Shown here piece after piece: positions 44,852 through 54,905 of a stretch of 64,000 nt of DNA (positions are counted from its first letter, which is position 1; every line of letters starts with the position of its first letter). This DNA comes from Xanthobacter flavus (lineage in GTDB: Bacteria > Pseudomonadota > Alphaproteobacteria > Rhizobiales > Xanthobacteraceae), in NCBI RefSeq assembly GCF_017875275.1, contig NZ_JAGGML010000001.1:992001-1056000 (forward strand), given 5' to 3'. The notes under the pieces were generated by a model. That model did not search any database. It worked only from the letters and a program-made list of their open reading frames with translations, and was not told the origin of the DNA. The position numbers were made by a program, and so were the translations under genes.

Positions 44852-47098
44852 ATGGCAACCGTCTCGATCAACTGGTCGTGGGGCGCCCACGACACAATCG
44901 ATTTCGACCCGGCCACCGACACGCTCGATTTCGGCTGGATCGGCGCGGACAGCTTCACGATCACCGAGGTCAACGGCTCGGTGGTCATCGACCTGCCCGC
45001 CAACAACCACAGCTACACGCTGACGGGCGTCACGCTCGCGGACCTCTCCCTTGCGAACATCACCGGCCATGACGCCTCCATGTTCGCGGAGTGGAGCGAT
45101 GCCCTCGCCGCGAGCCACGTCATCACCGGCGGCGTCAATACCGTGATCACCGTGGCGCGCAGCACCGACACGGTGCTGGCGTTCGACCCGCAGCACGACA
45201 CGCTCGACTTCTCCGGCCTGACGGCGGACGACATCGCCATCGCCGAGGCCAACGGCTCGGTCGTGATCTTCCTGCCCAAGTCGCAGCAGACCTACATCCT
45301 GGAGGGTGTCAGCCTTCAGGACCTCGCCATCGGCAACATCAAGGGGGCCGACGGCGCCCTGCTCGCCGAGTGGAATGCCGCGCTGAAGGGCGCCGGCGCC
45401 GGCACCACCGCCAGCGCGAGCGCGGGCGCCACGGAGGGCACCACCTATACGGTGGGCTGGCAGTGGAACACCCAGCAGGTGATCGCTTTCGACCCCGCCC
45501 ACGACACGCTCGATTTCGGCTGGCTCCAGCCGCAGGATTTCTCGCTGGCCGAGGTCAATGGCTCCCTCGTCATCATCCTCGCCTCCAGCCAGCAGACCAT
45601 CACGCTCGCGGGCGTGACCCTCGCCGATCTGTCGCCGGACGACATCATCGGCAAGACCCGCTTCGTCACCGACGCCTGGGCCGAGGCCATCGCCGAGGCA
45701 AAAGGAGAGACGACCGGCGACACCACGGGCACGGTCCCGCCGCAGGTGATCGAGGCGCCGGACTGGTCCGCCGACACGGTCTATACGGCGGGCGATCAGG
45801 TCACGGTCGGCCATGTGGTCTACGAGGCCAAGTGGTGGACCCTGGGCAGCGATCCCGAGCACGATTACGGCCCCGCCGGCTCCGGCCATGTGTGGACCCG
45901 CGTCGGCTATTCGGACCTGACCCCGGTGGCGCCCGAGACGCCGGAAGATGTCCATGCCGCCACCACCACCGAGACCTCGGTGACGCTGACCTGGGACGCC
46001 GCCGAGGTGTTCGGCGTCGGCACGATTTCCGGATATGCCGTCTATCAGGATGGCGAGCTGATCGGCACCACCACCGACCGCAGCTTCAAGGTGGCGGGGC
46101 TGGAGGCGGATACGTCCTACAGTTTCTCCATCGTCGCGCTGGACGAGGCGGGAGCCTCGCACCCCTCGCAGGCCGTCTCCGTCACCACCGATCCGGTGGG
46201 CACCGATGCGGCGGACCATCAGGTGTTCTCGCCCTATGTGGACCTCTCCATGGTGTCGAGCGCGGCCGACCTGGTTCAGGACGTGAGCGCGGCCGGCATC
46301 GATGCCGTCACCCTCGCCTTCGTCGTGGGCACCGGGAGCAACACGATCGGCTTTGCCGGCCTCGGCTCCGGCAACACGCTCGCTGACGGCAGTTCCGTCG
46401 CCTCGGTGGTCCACGATCTTCAGGCGCAGGGCGTGGACGTGACCATCTCCTTCGGCGGCGGCCACGGCGAAGAGCCGGCGCTCTATTTCACCGACGCCAC
46501 GGCCCTCACCGCCGCCTACCAGTCGGTGATCGACACCTATGGCGTGACCTCCCTCGATTTCGACGTGGAAGGCGACGCCCTCACCAACGACGCCGCCAAC
46601 GCCCTGCGCAACGAGGCGCTGGTGGCGCTGGAGCAGGCCAATCCGGACCTCTCCATCTCCTTCACCTTGCCGGCGCTGACCACCGGCCTGACGCAGGACG
46701 ACATCGAGCTGCTGCAGGCGGCGCACGCGGCGGGCGTGGACATCGACACCGTCAACATCATGGTGATGAACTACGGGGCGGAGAACGATTCCGGCGACAT
46801 GGGCCAGGACGCCATCGACGCGGCGGAAGCCACCATCGCCCAGCTCGAAGCCCTCGGCATCGATGCCAAGGTGGGCATCACGCCCATGATCGGCATCAAC
46901 GACGTGCGCAGCGAGGTGTTCACCCTCGAGGACGCGCAGCAGCTGGTGGACTATGCGGACGGCAACGACCACATCGCGTCCATCGCCATGTGGTCCCTCG
47001 GCCGCGACCATGGCGACGCGCCGGGCCATCTGACCAACGACAGCAGCGGCGTGGCCCAGCACGACTGGGACTTCGCCAAGATCTTCGCGACCGTCTGA
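44852..47098 (+). CDS. modular GH18 (chitinase-like) protein without signal peptide
   Basis: A 748-residue multi-domain protein. Three N-terminal repeats (about 1-85, 92-180 and 196-285) share NW/W-x-W or related starts, FDPxxDTLDF, EVNGSxVI, and TLxGVTLADL. A Thr/Gly linker leads to a CBM5/12-type chitin-binding domain (APDWSADTVYTAGDQV, about 302-352), a fibronectin III domain (about 362-447) and a GH18 TIM barrel (about 457-748) with the catalytic motif LDFDVEG (Glu573). There is no Sec or Tat signal; export by a type I system is possible but unproven. GGAGGGC precedes ATG 44852. Probably degrades or binds chitin-like glycans. Confidence 0.87.
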   Translation: MATVSINWSWGAHDTIDFDPATDTLDFGWIGADSFTITEVNGSVVIDLPANNHSYTLTGVTLADLSLANITGHDASMFAEWSDALAASHVITGGVNTVITVARSTDTVLAFDPQHDTLDFSGLTADDIAIAEANGSVVIFLPKSQQTYILEGVSLQDLAIGNIKGADGALLAEWNAALKGAGAGTTASASAGATEGTTYTVGWQWNTQQVIAFDPAHDTLDFGWLQPQDFSLAEVNGSLVIILASSQQTITLAGVTLADLSPDDIIGKTRFVTDAWAEAIAEAKGETTGDTTGTVPPQVIEAPDWSADTVYTAGDQVTVGHVVYEAKWWTLGSDPEHDYGPAGSGHVWTRVGYSDLTPVAPETPEDVHAATTTETSVTLTWDAAEVFGVGTISGYAVYQDGELIGTTTDRSFKVAGLEADTSYSFSIVALDEAGASHPSQAVSVTTDPVGTDAADHQVFSPYVDLSMVSSAADLVQDVSAAGIDAVTLAFVVGTGSNTIGFAGLGSGNTLADGSSVASVVHDLQAQGVDVTISFGGGHGEEPALYFTDATALTAAYQSVIDTYGVTSLDFDVEGDALTNDAANALRNEALVALEQANPDLSISFTLPALTTGLTQDDIELLQAAHAAGVDIDTVNIMVMNYGAENDSGDMGQDAIDAAEATIAQLEALGIDAKVGITPMIGINDVRSEVFTLEDAQQLVDYADGNDHIASIAMWSLGRDHGDAPGHLTNDSSGVAQHDWDFAKIFATV

Positions 47099-47119
47099 TC
47101 CTCGCGAGGAACGCGCGGC

Positions 47120-48169
47120 CTACGGCGTCTCGAACACCCGCCCCTCGCCATCGGCCGCGCCCCGCCCTGGGCGCGGCGCCGCCGTGCGGCGGAAGGCGGC
47201 GGGGGTTGCGCCGAAGCGGGCCTTGAAGGCGCGGCCGAAATGGGAGCCGTCGGCAAAGCCGAGGTCGGCGGCGATGCGGGCGGCGGAAAAGCGCGTGTTG
47301 GCCAGCATCCAGCGCGCATGGCGCAGGCGCAGCGCCAGATAGCTCTCCTGCGGGCTCTCGCTGAGGCGATCCGCGAACAGCCGCTCCAATTGGCGCACGC
47401 TCAGCCCCAGCGCATCGGCGATGGCGGCGATGGCCAGCGGCTCGGCGAGGTTCTGCTCCATCAGCAGCAGCGCGCGGGAGACGCGGGCATCGTCCACCGT
47501 GCCTTCCGCGAGGCGCGGCGCGGGCTGGGCGCTCTCGGCCGCGCGGGGGCGGTCGATGAGGAGGATGTTGAGCGCCTTCTGGGCCGTGGCGGCACCGAGA
47601 TGCTCGGTGACGAGGCGGGCGGCAAGGTCCGCGACGCCCGCGCCGCCCGAGCAGGTGATGCGGTCGCCATCCACCACGAACAATTGGTCCGCCACCGGCA
47701 CGAGGGTGGGGAATTCGTCGAGAAAATCGCGGTAGTGATACCAGCTCACGCAGCATTTGCGCTGCGCCATCAGCCCCAGCCGGCAGAGCAGGAACGAGCC
47801 GGTGCACACGCCGATGAGCGGCACGCCCGCCGCCGCCGCGCGCTTCAGATAGTCCCCCAGCGGATCGGCCTGCGCCGGCACCCCGCGCAGCAGGCCGCCC
47901 ACCGCCACGATGTAGTCGAACTCCCGCGGGTCGAGCAGCTCGGAGGTGGGCTGGATGTCGATGCCGCAGGAGGAGCGCGCCGGCCGCAGGCGCGGGCTCA
48001 TCACCTGCCACGAGCAGTCGATGGGGCGCGAGCGGTCGCCCTTGTCGGCGGCGAGGCGCAGCACGTCCACGAAGCTGGAGAAGGCCGTCAGCGTGAAGTT
48101 CGGCAGGAGCACGAACCCCACCCTGAGCTTGGCGGACGGCGTGGCGCGGGCGGAGAGAACGTGTCGCAT
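47120..48169 (-). CDS. GlxA-family (DJ-1/PfpI + AraC) regulator
   Basis: A 349-residue regulator: an amidotransferase-like DJ-1/PfpI domain (LRVGFVLLPNFTLTAFSSFV; nucleophile-elbow Cys in GVCTGSFLLCRLGL) followed by an AraC double helix-turn-helix (IADALGLSVRQLERLFADRL; IAADLGFADGSHFGRAFKAR). The group includes GbdR, CdhR and ArgR, which respond to betaine, carnitine or arginine. It is divergent from L-serine dehydratase; in pseudomonads GbdR controls a serine dehydratase as the end of betaine/sarcosine breakdown, so a similar role is plausible (inference). ATG 48169 is preferred; the frame extends to 48223. Confidence 0.9.
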   Translation of the reverse strand: MRHVLSARATPSAKLRVGFVLLPNFTLTAFSSFVDVLRLAADKGDRSRPIDCSWQVMSPRLRPARSSCGIDIQPTSELLDPREFDYIVAVGGLLRGVPAQADPLGDYLKRAAAAGVPLIGVCTGSFLLCRLGLMAQRKCCVSWYHYRDFLDEFPTLVPVADQLFVVDGDRITCSGGAGVADLAARLVTEHLGAATAQKALNILLIDRPRAAESAQPAPRLAEGTVDDARVSRALLLMEQNLAEPLAIAAIADALGLSVRQLERLFADRLSESPQESYLALRLRHARWMLANTRFSAARIAADLGFADGSHFGRAFKARFGATPAAFRRTAAPRPGRGAADGEGRVFETP

Positions 48170-48319
48170 CTGTTCCAGACGAAAGTCGCAAGGGGACGAG
48201 CGGTCGCCCTCGCCGGCCAGCATGATGGAGCTTCGCCCCGGTGCCTGAGCGGGTCAAGACGGGCGCGACAAGTCCCTGGGATACCGATAGAACAAGATCG
48301 CCGCCCCTGGAGGGACCGG

Positions 48320-49666
48320 ATGACCAGCGTGTTCGACCTGTTCAAGATCGGCATCGGGCCGTCCTCGTCCCACACGGTCGGCCCCATGGTGGCGGCGCGC
48401 CGCTTCCGGGAGGCGCTGCCCGCCGGCACCCGTCGCATCACCGCCGAGCTGTTCGGCTCTCTGGCCTGGACCGGCAAGGGCCACGCCTCCGACCGCGCCA
48501 TAGCGCTCGGCCTCATGGGCGCCCGCCCTGAGACGCTGGAGCCGGACGACGTGCCGGCGCTGGTGGCGCGGCTCACCATCCGCAAGTCCATCGAGGTGGA
48601 TGGCATCCGCATCGCCTTCGATCCCGAGGCCGATCTCATCTTCGATTTCGACACGCTGATGCCGCTGCACTCCAACGCCATGCGCTTTCGGGCCTATGGC
48701 GAAGACGGCGCCCTCATCGATGAACAGGTCTTCTATTCCATCGGCGGCGGCTTCGTGGTGGCGGAGGGGGAGGCGCGCGAGCCGGAGGCGGTTGAGGTGC
48801 CCCACCCGTTCGCGAAAGCCTCGGAGCTGCTCTCCGCCTGCGCCCGCACCGGGCTTTCCATCGCCGGCCTGCAGATGGCCAATGAATGCGCGCTGCGTCC
48901 TGCGGACGAGGTGGAGGCGCGGCTGGACGCGCTCCTCGCGGCCATGTTCGCCTCCATCGATCGCGGCCTCGCGCAGGAGGGCACCCTGCCCGGCCGGCTG
49001 CGCGTGCGGCGACGGGCCAAGGCCATCCGTGACCAGCTGGAGGCGGACCGCCTCGCCAACCGCCGGCCGCCGCACGAGATCATGGACTGGGTCTCCGTCT
49101 TCGCCATGGCGGTGAACGAGGAGAATGCGGCCGGCGGGCGCATCGTCACCGCCCCCACCAACGGCGCGGCGGGCATCGTGCCGGCGGTGCTGCGCTATGT
49201 GCGCGACATCTGCCCGGACACCACCCACGCCCAGTTGCGCGACTTCCTGCTGACGGCTGCGGCCGTTGGCGCGCTCATCAAGCGCAACGCCTCCATCTCC
49301 GGCGCGGAGGTGGGCTGCCAGGGCGAGGTGGGCTCCGCTGCCGCCATGGCTGCGGCGGGGCTCGCCTGCGTGCTCGGGGCGAGCCCGGCGCAGATCGAGA
49401 ACGCCGCCGAGATCGCCATGGAGCATCATCTCGGCATGACGTGCGATCCCATCGGCGGGCTGGTGCAGATCCCCTGCATCGAGCGCAACGCCTTCGGCGC
49501 CAACAAGGCCATCGCCGCCGCCTCCCTCGCGATGCGGGGCGACGGCGTGCACCTCGTCTCGCTGGATCAGGTCATCGAGACCATGCGCCAGACGGGGGCG
49601 GACATGCAGTCCAAATACAAGGAGACCTCGCAAGGCGGCCTCGCGGTGAACGTCCCGGAGTGCTGA
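48320..49666 (+). CDS. sdaA: L-serine ammonia-lyase (Fe-S serine dehydratase)
   Basis: A 448-residue single-chain enzyme converting L-serine to pyruvate and ammonia. N-terminal beta domain begins [19 protein letters not shown]. The alpha domain has [20 protein letters not shown], the Cys of the [4Fe-4S] site in GCQGEVGSA and [20 protein letters not shown], and the C-terminal Cys of the tail (NVPEC) that caps the cluster in this family. GGAGGGACC lies before ATG 48320. Divergent GlxA-type regulator. Confidence 0.95.
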   Translation: MTSVFDLFKIGIGPSSSHTVGPMVAARRFREALPAGTRRITAELFGSLAWTGKGHASDRAIALGLMGARPETLEPDDVPALVARLTIRKSIEVDGIRIAFDPEADLIFDFDTLMPLHSNAMRFRAYGEDGALIDEQVFYSIGGGFVVAEGEAREPEAVEVPHPFAKASELLSACARTGLSIAGLQMANECALRPADEVEARLDALLAAMFASIDRGLAQEGTLPGRLRVRRRAKAIRDQLEADRLANRRPPHEIMDWVSVFAMAVNEENAAGGRIVTAPTNGAAGIVPAVLRYVRDICPDTTHAQLRDFLLTAAAVGALIKRNASISGAEVGCQGEVGSAAAMAAAGLACVLGASPAQIENAAEIAMEHHLGMTCDPIGGLVQIPCIERNAFGANKAIAAASLAMRGDGVHLVSLDQVIETMRQTGADMQSKYKETSQGGLAVNVPEC

Positions 49667-49699
49667 GGGGGGCACTGCATTCAAACGCGCTGCCGTCGC

Positions 49700-49718
49700 C
49701 CTCCGGTCTAGCCGGAGG
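49700..49718. repeat. CCGG palindromic repeat (family C)
   Basis: CCTCCGG-TCTAG-CCGGAGG flanked by GTCG and ACGAC. Same plan as the repeats at 53713, 53774, 57872, 57952 and 62102. Confidence 0.6.
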
Positions 49719-49822
49719 ACGACGCGGATCGGCCGAGCGTCTTCCTCTCCGCGCCCCGCACCATTGCCTCCGCCGCCCGCCTTGCGCATGGTGGCGGCCC
49801 TTCGATGCCGCAGAGTGAGCGT

Positions 49823-51097
49823 ATGAGCCTGCCGTCCCCCCTGTCCGCCCGTGATCTCGCCCACGCCATCCGCTCCGGCCGCACCACGCCGCAAGCCGTG
49901 CTCGAACAGGTCGCGGAGGCCATCGCCGCGCGGGAAGGCGAGGTGGGCGCGTTCGTCACCCTCGCGCTCGACGAGGCCCGCGTCGCCGCCCGCGCGCCGG
50001 GCCTTGCCGCGACGCCGCTCGCCGGCCTGCCGGTGGGGGTGAAGGACATCATCGACACCCGCGACATGCCCACCACCTACGGCAGCCCCATCTATGACGG
50101 CTATCGTCCGCGCACCGACGCGCCCGTGGTGGCGATGACGCGCCGGGCCGGCGGCCTTGTCGTGGGCAAGACCGAGACCACCGAATTTGCCTTCCTTGAG
50201 CCGGCGCGCACCCGCAACCCGCGCCACCTCGGCTTCTCACCCGGCGGCTCTTCGGCCGGGTCGGCGGCGGCGGTGGCGGCGGGGATGCTGCCGCTGGCGC
50301 TCGGCACCCAGACCGGCGGATCGGTGATCCGCCCGGCCGCCTTCTGCGGCGTCACCGGCTACAAGCCCACCTTCCGCCTGCTGCCCACGCTGGGCATGAA
50401 GACCTTCTCCTGGCATCTCGACACGATCGGCCTGTTCGGCGCGCGGGTGCGCGACGTGGCGTTCGCCGCCGATGCCATCGCCGGGCGTGGCCTCGACATC
50501 GGGGACGAGACCGCCGTCGCGCCCCGCATCGCCATCGTGCGCACCGCCCGCGCCGGCGCCGCCTCGCCCGACGCCCACGCCGCGCTGGAGGCCGCTGCCC
50601 GCGCCGCCGAGGCGAAGGGCGCGCGCATCTTCGATCTGGACCTGCCCGAAGCGCTGGAGGCGGCCGACGCCATCCACGGCACGGTGCAGGATTTCGAGGC
50701 GGCGCTCGCCCTTGGCGACGAACTGACCTATGACGCCGATCGCCTCTCGCCGCTGCTGCGCGGCCATCTGGAGGCCGCGCGCACGATCCCGCCCGATCTT
50801 TATGACGGCGCCCGGCGCACCGCGAAGCGGGCGCGGCATGCGCTGGGCGACGTGTTCGCGGACGTGGACGCGCTCCTCACCTTCTCCGCCCCCGGCCCGG
50901 CGCCGGAGGGATTCGCCAGCACCGGCTCGGCCATCTTCAACCGGCTGTGGACCCTGATGGGCTGCCCGGCGATCAATGTGGCGGGCCTTTCCGCCGCCAA
51001 CGGCATGCCCGTGGGCGTGCAGGTGGTGGGGCGTTTTGGCCGCGACCGGCAGGCGCTCGGCGTCGCGAACCTCGTGGAAGCCGCCATCGCGCCCTGA
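49823..51097 (+). CDS. amidase (amidase signature family)
   Basis: A 424-residue amidase with the Ser-cisSer-Lys triad: Lys74 in PVGVKDIIDTRD, and the Gly/Ser-rich signature LGFSPGGSSAGSAAAVAAGM with both Ser, followed by GTQTGGSVIRPAAFCGVTGY. It hydrolyses an amide; the substrate cannot be told. A start at 49805 is possible; 49823 (MSLPSPLSAR) is taken. It follows serine dehydratase by 156 bases that contain a family C repeat. Confidence 0.91.
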   Translation: MSLPSPLSARDLAHAIRSGRTTPQAVLEQVAEAIAAREGEVGAFVTLALDEARVAARAPGLAATPLAGLPVGVKDIIDTRDMPTTYGSPIYDGYRPRTDAPVVAMTRRAGGLVVGKTETTEFAFLEPARTRNPRHLGFSPGGSSAGSAAAVAAGMLPLALGTQTGGSVIRPAAFCGVTGYKPTFRLLPTLGMKTFSWHLDTIGLFGARVRDVAFAADAIAGRGLDIGDETAVAPRIAIVRTARAGAASPDAHAALEAAARAAEAKGARIFDLDLPEALEAADAIHGTVQDFEAALALGDELTYDADRLSPLLRGHLEAARTIPPDLYDGARRTAKRARHALGDVFADVDALLTFSAPGPAPEGFASTGSAIFNRLWTLMGCPAINVAGLSAANGMPVGVQVVGRFGRDRQALGVANLVEAAIAP

Positions 51098-51171
51098 AAT
51101 GCAGTATTCCACCGCCGCGTACCGTGCGCCGCAGCGGAAGGGAAAGCATAGAGGCAGGCTGCACTTGGCCC

Positions 51172-51226
51172 GTGCTGCACTGCGGAAAGTCATGCGCTGC
51201 AATAGTTTGCAGCGGCGATGCAGCAC
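51172..51226. repeat. nested inverted repeat upstream of small ORF
   Basis: Outer arms GTGCTGCA (51172-51179) and TGCAGCAC (51219-51226); inner arms CGCTGCAA (51195-51202) and TTGCAGCG (51207-51214) with loop TAGT. All pairs are perfect. It could be a structured RNA leader or a cluster of CTGCA-type operator half sites. Confidence 0.6.
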
Positions 51227-51294
51227 AACTTACCTCTTTTCGCAGTCTGAGAGTTTGTTAAGCTTCTCTCAAGATCGACCCTGCGAGGCACAAG

Positions 51295-51378
51295 GTGACA
51301 TTCGGCCATCTCCTCACCGTGATCGAGACGTGCGCAGCCTTCGGCTTTGTCGGCGCTGTGCTGTTTGGTCTGGTCTGA
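51295..51378 (+). CDS. 27-residue hydrophobic small protein
   Basis: GTG 51295 with GAGG about eight bases upstream reads MTFGHLLTVIETCAAFGFVG and ends in a short hydrophobic tail at TGA 51378. The peptide is hydrophobic enough to span the membrane. It is followed within 70 bases by a very strong terminator hairpin, and preceded by a nested inverted repeat, so the locus looks like a discrete short transcript of about 250 bases. No family is recognised with certainty. Confidence 0.5.
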   Translation: MTFGHLLTVIETCAAFGFVGAVLFGLV

Positions 51379-51443
51379 GGTTCGGACCCGCCACCGCCCT
51401 TAGGGACCCGAGAACACAAAGAACCGAGGTCCGGTCGATCGAG

Positions 51444-51480
51444 GGCGCCGGGGAGCCAGACTCCCCGGCGCCGCTCGTTT
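51444..51480 (+). terminator. terminator of small-ORF transcript
   Basis: Perfect 12-bp stem GGCGCCGGGGAG / CTCCCCGGCGCC with loop CCAGA, then GCTCGTTT. Confidence 0.75.
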
Positions 51481-51800
51481 CAGGGTCCGGACTCGCGGGC
51501 AGTCGCGCTACCGGATACCGTCCCCCTTCTGGCCGCCCTTCATGACATGCCTTTGACAGCACGCTTGGACCCCGTGGGGCACCGTCACAAACGGCCTGTC
51601 ACACCGGCGCCCCCACCGCCGCCAGCGTGATTGCGACCGCGCGCCCCGCATCCCCTCCTCCAAACATCGTCAATCCTTCCGCCATCGTCATATGGGTGTT
51701 GCGGAGCAACGCTATCGATCGGTCCGACGCGCCGGTGTGCGATCGGTCCGGGTCCGTCCCCCCGCTCCACCACCGGCCACTGGATCGAGACTGCGCTGTC

Positions 51801-51827
51801 CGGCCGGCTTGCCCTGCAAGCCGGCCG
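51801..51827 (+). promoter_or_regulatory. 5'-leader hairpin before phnC
   Basis: CGGCCGGCTTGC, CCT, GCAAGCCGGCCG: a perfect 12-bp stem with a three-base loop, 23 bases upstream of the phnC ATG and overlapping the space where a ribosome would load. It may be a translation control hairpin or a CCGG-type repeat. Confidence 0.5.
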
Positions 51828-51850
51828 TCGCGTGCTCTGGGAGCCTGCGG

Positions 51851-52663
<813 letters not shown>

Positions 52664-52749
52664 GCGTGCGCCTCCCGCGCCGACCCGCGACCGCGGGCCG
52701 GCCGCATCGCCTTGTTCACGTTCGATTTCGTCCGACAGGAGCACCAGAC

Positions 52750-53658
52750 ATGCTGAACCGTCGTAGCCTGATCGCGGCCGCCGCCGCGCTCGTGATGTCC
52801 GCTGGCACCGCCGCAGCGCAGGACTGGAAGGCGAAGTATCCCGAGCTGGTGTTCGCGGTGATCCCGGCCGAGAACGCCTCGGGCGTGACCGACCGCTACC
52901 AGCCGCTCATGGACTATCTCTCCAAGGAGCTCGGCACCAAGGTGACACTGCGCGTCGCCAACGACTACGCGGCCGTCATCGAGGGCCAGCGCGCCGGCAA
53001 CATCCAGATCGCCTCCTACGGCCCCTCGTCCTTCGCCCGCGCGCTGATGACCGGCGCCAAGATCGACGCCTTCGCCATCGAGGTGAATCTCGACGGCACC
53101 AAGGGCTATCACTCGGTGCTCTATGTGAAGGCCGACAGCCCCTACAAGTCCATCGAGGACCTGAAGGGCAAGAACCTCTGCCTGGTCGATCCCAACTCCA
53201 CCTCCGGCAATAACGTGCCGCGCTTCGCCCTGAACAAGATGGGCGTCAAGCCCGACGACTTCTTCGGCAAGGTGGTCTACGCCGGCTCGCACGAGAACGC
53301 CGTCATCGCCGTGCAGCAGGGCACCTGCGACGCCGCCTTCAACTGGTGGAACGACGCGCAGGAATCCAACCTCAAGCGCATGGAGCGCAAGGGGATGGCG
53401 AAGTACGACGACTTCCGCATCATCTTCACGTCCGACCAGATCGTGAACTCGCCCTTCGCCTATCTCTCGGACCTGCCGGCCGACCTGAAGGCCAAGATCC
53501 GCGACGCCTTCTTCTCGATCCAGACCAAGGACAAGGCCGCCTTCGACCGCATCTATGAAGGCAAGCAGCAGCCCTGGCAGCCCATCGACAACGAGGCCTA
53601 TGTGCAGATCATCGAGCTGAACAAGTTCGTCGACGAGCTGCGCAAGAAGAAGAGCTGA
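52750..53658 (+). CDS. phnD: phosphonate/phosphite-type binding protein
   Basis: A 302-residue periplasmic binding protein. Signal peptide MLNRRSLIAAAAALVMSAGT with cleavage near AAAQ. The body has the PhnD pattern: VFAVIPAENASGVTDRYQPL, IQIASYGPSSFARAL, LCLVDPNSTSGNNVPRFAL and CDAAFNWWNDAQ. In PhnD, the Ser-Thr-Ser loop binds the phosphonate group; the form here (DPNSTSGN) keeps it. It may prefer phosphite, hypophosphite or phosphonates. Confidence 0.93.
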   Translation: MLNRRSLIAAAAALVMSAGTAAAQDWKAKYPELVFAVIPAENASGVTDRYQPLMDYLSKELGTKVTLRVANDYAAVIEGQRAGNIQIASYGPSSFARALMTGAKIDAFAIEVNLDGTKGYHSVLYVKADSPYKSIEDLKGKNLCLVDPNSTSGNNVPRFALNKMGVKPDDFFGKVVYAGSHENAVIAVQQGTCDAAFNWWNDAQESNLKRMERKGMAKYDDFRIIFTSDQIVNSPFAYLSDLPADLKAKIRDAFFSIQTKDKAAFDRIYEGKQQPWQPIDNEAYVQIIELNKFVDELRKKKS

Positions 53659-54014
53659 GGCGCGCTCTCCGCCTCTCCTCGGCCCGCGTGCCGCAGGCCG
53701 CTCTCCCTGTCGTCCTCCGGCTTGACCGGAGGACCCATGGCAGGAGCGGGCAAGCTGCCCGGGGGAGAGATGGATGCTCCGGTCAAGCCGGAGCATGACG
53801 GCGGGAAGAAACCCCCTCCCGGACAAGCGACGGCGCGGCCGGAGCGTAGATCCGGGGTCTCCAATCTGAGGCCCTGGGTCAGGTCCGGCGAAGCCGGCAA
53901 TGGCCCGCCGGCCTTTTCGTTTGAGCCGCCTCCGGCGCAGTGTTGCGCTGGGCCCCGGCTCTCCTTCCACTGCGCTCCCGCTCCGTTCCAGTCGGCCGGG
54001 GCGCGAGGGAGAAC
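53659..54014. other. 356-base spacer with family C repeats
   Basis: Separates phnD from the permease genes. Contains two CCGG palindromes (53713-53733 and 53774-53795). Such repeats between a binding-protein gene and its permeases often limit downstream expression. No gene is seen. Confidence 0.6.
53713..53795. repeat. pair of CCGG palindromic repeats (family C)
   Basis: TCCTCCGG-CTTGA-CCGGAGGA and, 40 bases on, ATGCTCCGG-TCAAG-CCGGAGCAT followed by GACGG. The spacer CTTGA in one is the reverse complement of TCAAG in the other, so the two units are inverted relative to each other. Confidence 0.7.
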
Positions 54015-54905
54015 ATGGTCTTGTCCCACGCCATCACCCGGCTGCCCGACGAGCAGATCGCTCCGCTGATCGCCCATTACGATGCGGCGGTGCAGGCGCG
54101 GCGGCGGCATACGCTGATCGTCGCCGGCGTGATCGCCGTGTGCATCGTGCTCGCCGCCTGGATGGGCGAGGTGAAGCCGGCGGTCTTCTTCGCCCATGCC
54201 GACCGGCTGCCCAATTACTTCTGGAGCATCACCCCGGTCCTGCGCTGGGACACCCTCGGCGCCGACCTCGCCGAGTGGTACTGGAACCTCGATCACTGGC
54301 TGAAGCTGCTGGCGGATACGATCCTGATCGCCTATCTTGGCACGCTCATGGGGGCCATCGGCGGCTTCTGCCTGTGCTTCCTCGCCAGCGCCAATCTGGT
54401 GCGGAGCCCGTGGATCCGGCTCGGCGCGCGGCGCTTTCTCGAATTCTGCCGCACGGTGCCGGAGCTGGTGTTCGCGCTGCTGTTCGTGGTGGCCTTCGGC
54501 CTCGGCCCGCTGCCGGGCGTGCTGGCCCTCGCCATCCACACCATGGGCGCGCTGGGCAAATTGTTCGCCGAGGTGGTGGAAAACATCGACATGAAGCCGG
54601 TGGAGGGCGCCACCGCCTCCGGCGCGTCCTGGCTCACCACCGTGCGCTTCGCCGTGGTGCCGCAGGTGCTCTCCAACTTCGCCTCCTACGGCCTGCTACG
54701 CTTCGAGGTCAACGTGCGGGAGGCCTCCATCATGGGCTTCGTCGGCGCCGGCGGCATCGGGCAGGATCTCGTGGAGGCCATCCGCAAGTTCTATTATTCG
54801 GATGTCTCCGCCATCCTCCTCCTCATCATCGCGACGGTGATGGTGATCGATCTCGTCACCGAGCAGGTGCGCCATCGCCTGCTCGGCTTCGGAGCGCAGC
54901 GATGA
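54015..54905 (+). CDS. phnE: phosphonate-type ABC permease 1
   Basis: A 296-residue permease: a long N-terminal tail, membrane segment LIVAGVIAVCIVLAAWM, then the transport core with LADTILIAYLGTLMGAIGGF and the EAA-type loop KPVEGATASGASWLTTVRFA. The phrase RTVPELVFALLFVVAFGLGP is characteristic of PhnE. GAGGGAG precedes the ATG. Overlaps the second permease by four bases. Confidence 0.93.
   Translation: MVLSHAITRLPDEQIAPLIAHYDAAVQARRRHTLIVAGVIAVCIVLAAWMGEVKPAVFFAHADRLPNYFWSITPVLRWDTLGADLAEWYWNLDHWLKLLADTILIAYLGTLMGAIGGFCLCFLASANLVRSPWIRLGARRFLEFCRTVPELVFALLFVVAFGLGPLPGVLALAIHTMGALGKLFAEVVENIDMKPVEGATASGASWLTTVRFAVVPQVLSNFASYGLLRFEVNVREASIMGFVGAGGIGQDLVEAIRKFYYSDVSAILLLIIATVMVIDLVTEQVRHRLLGFGAQR

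Larger units (their letters stand above)
51379..51850. other. 472-base spacer before phnC
   Basis: Contains the terminator of the small ORF (51444-51480) and a perfect hairpin 24 bases before phnC (51801-51827). The rest (about 51490-51800) presumably holds the phn promoter. No convincing Pho box (two CTGTCAT direct repeats) was found, only an isolated CTGTCAC near 51597. Confidence 0.55.

Noticed and set aside
51580-51850. Pho box upstream of phnC.
   Set aside because: Only an isolated CTGTCAC is seen, not the two direct repeats with correct spacing.
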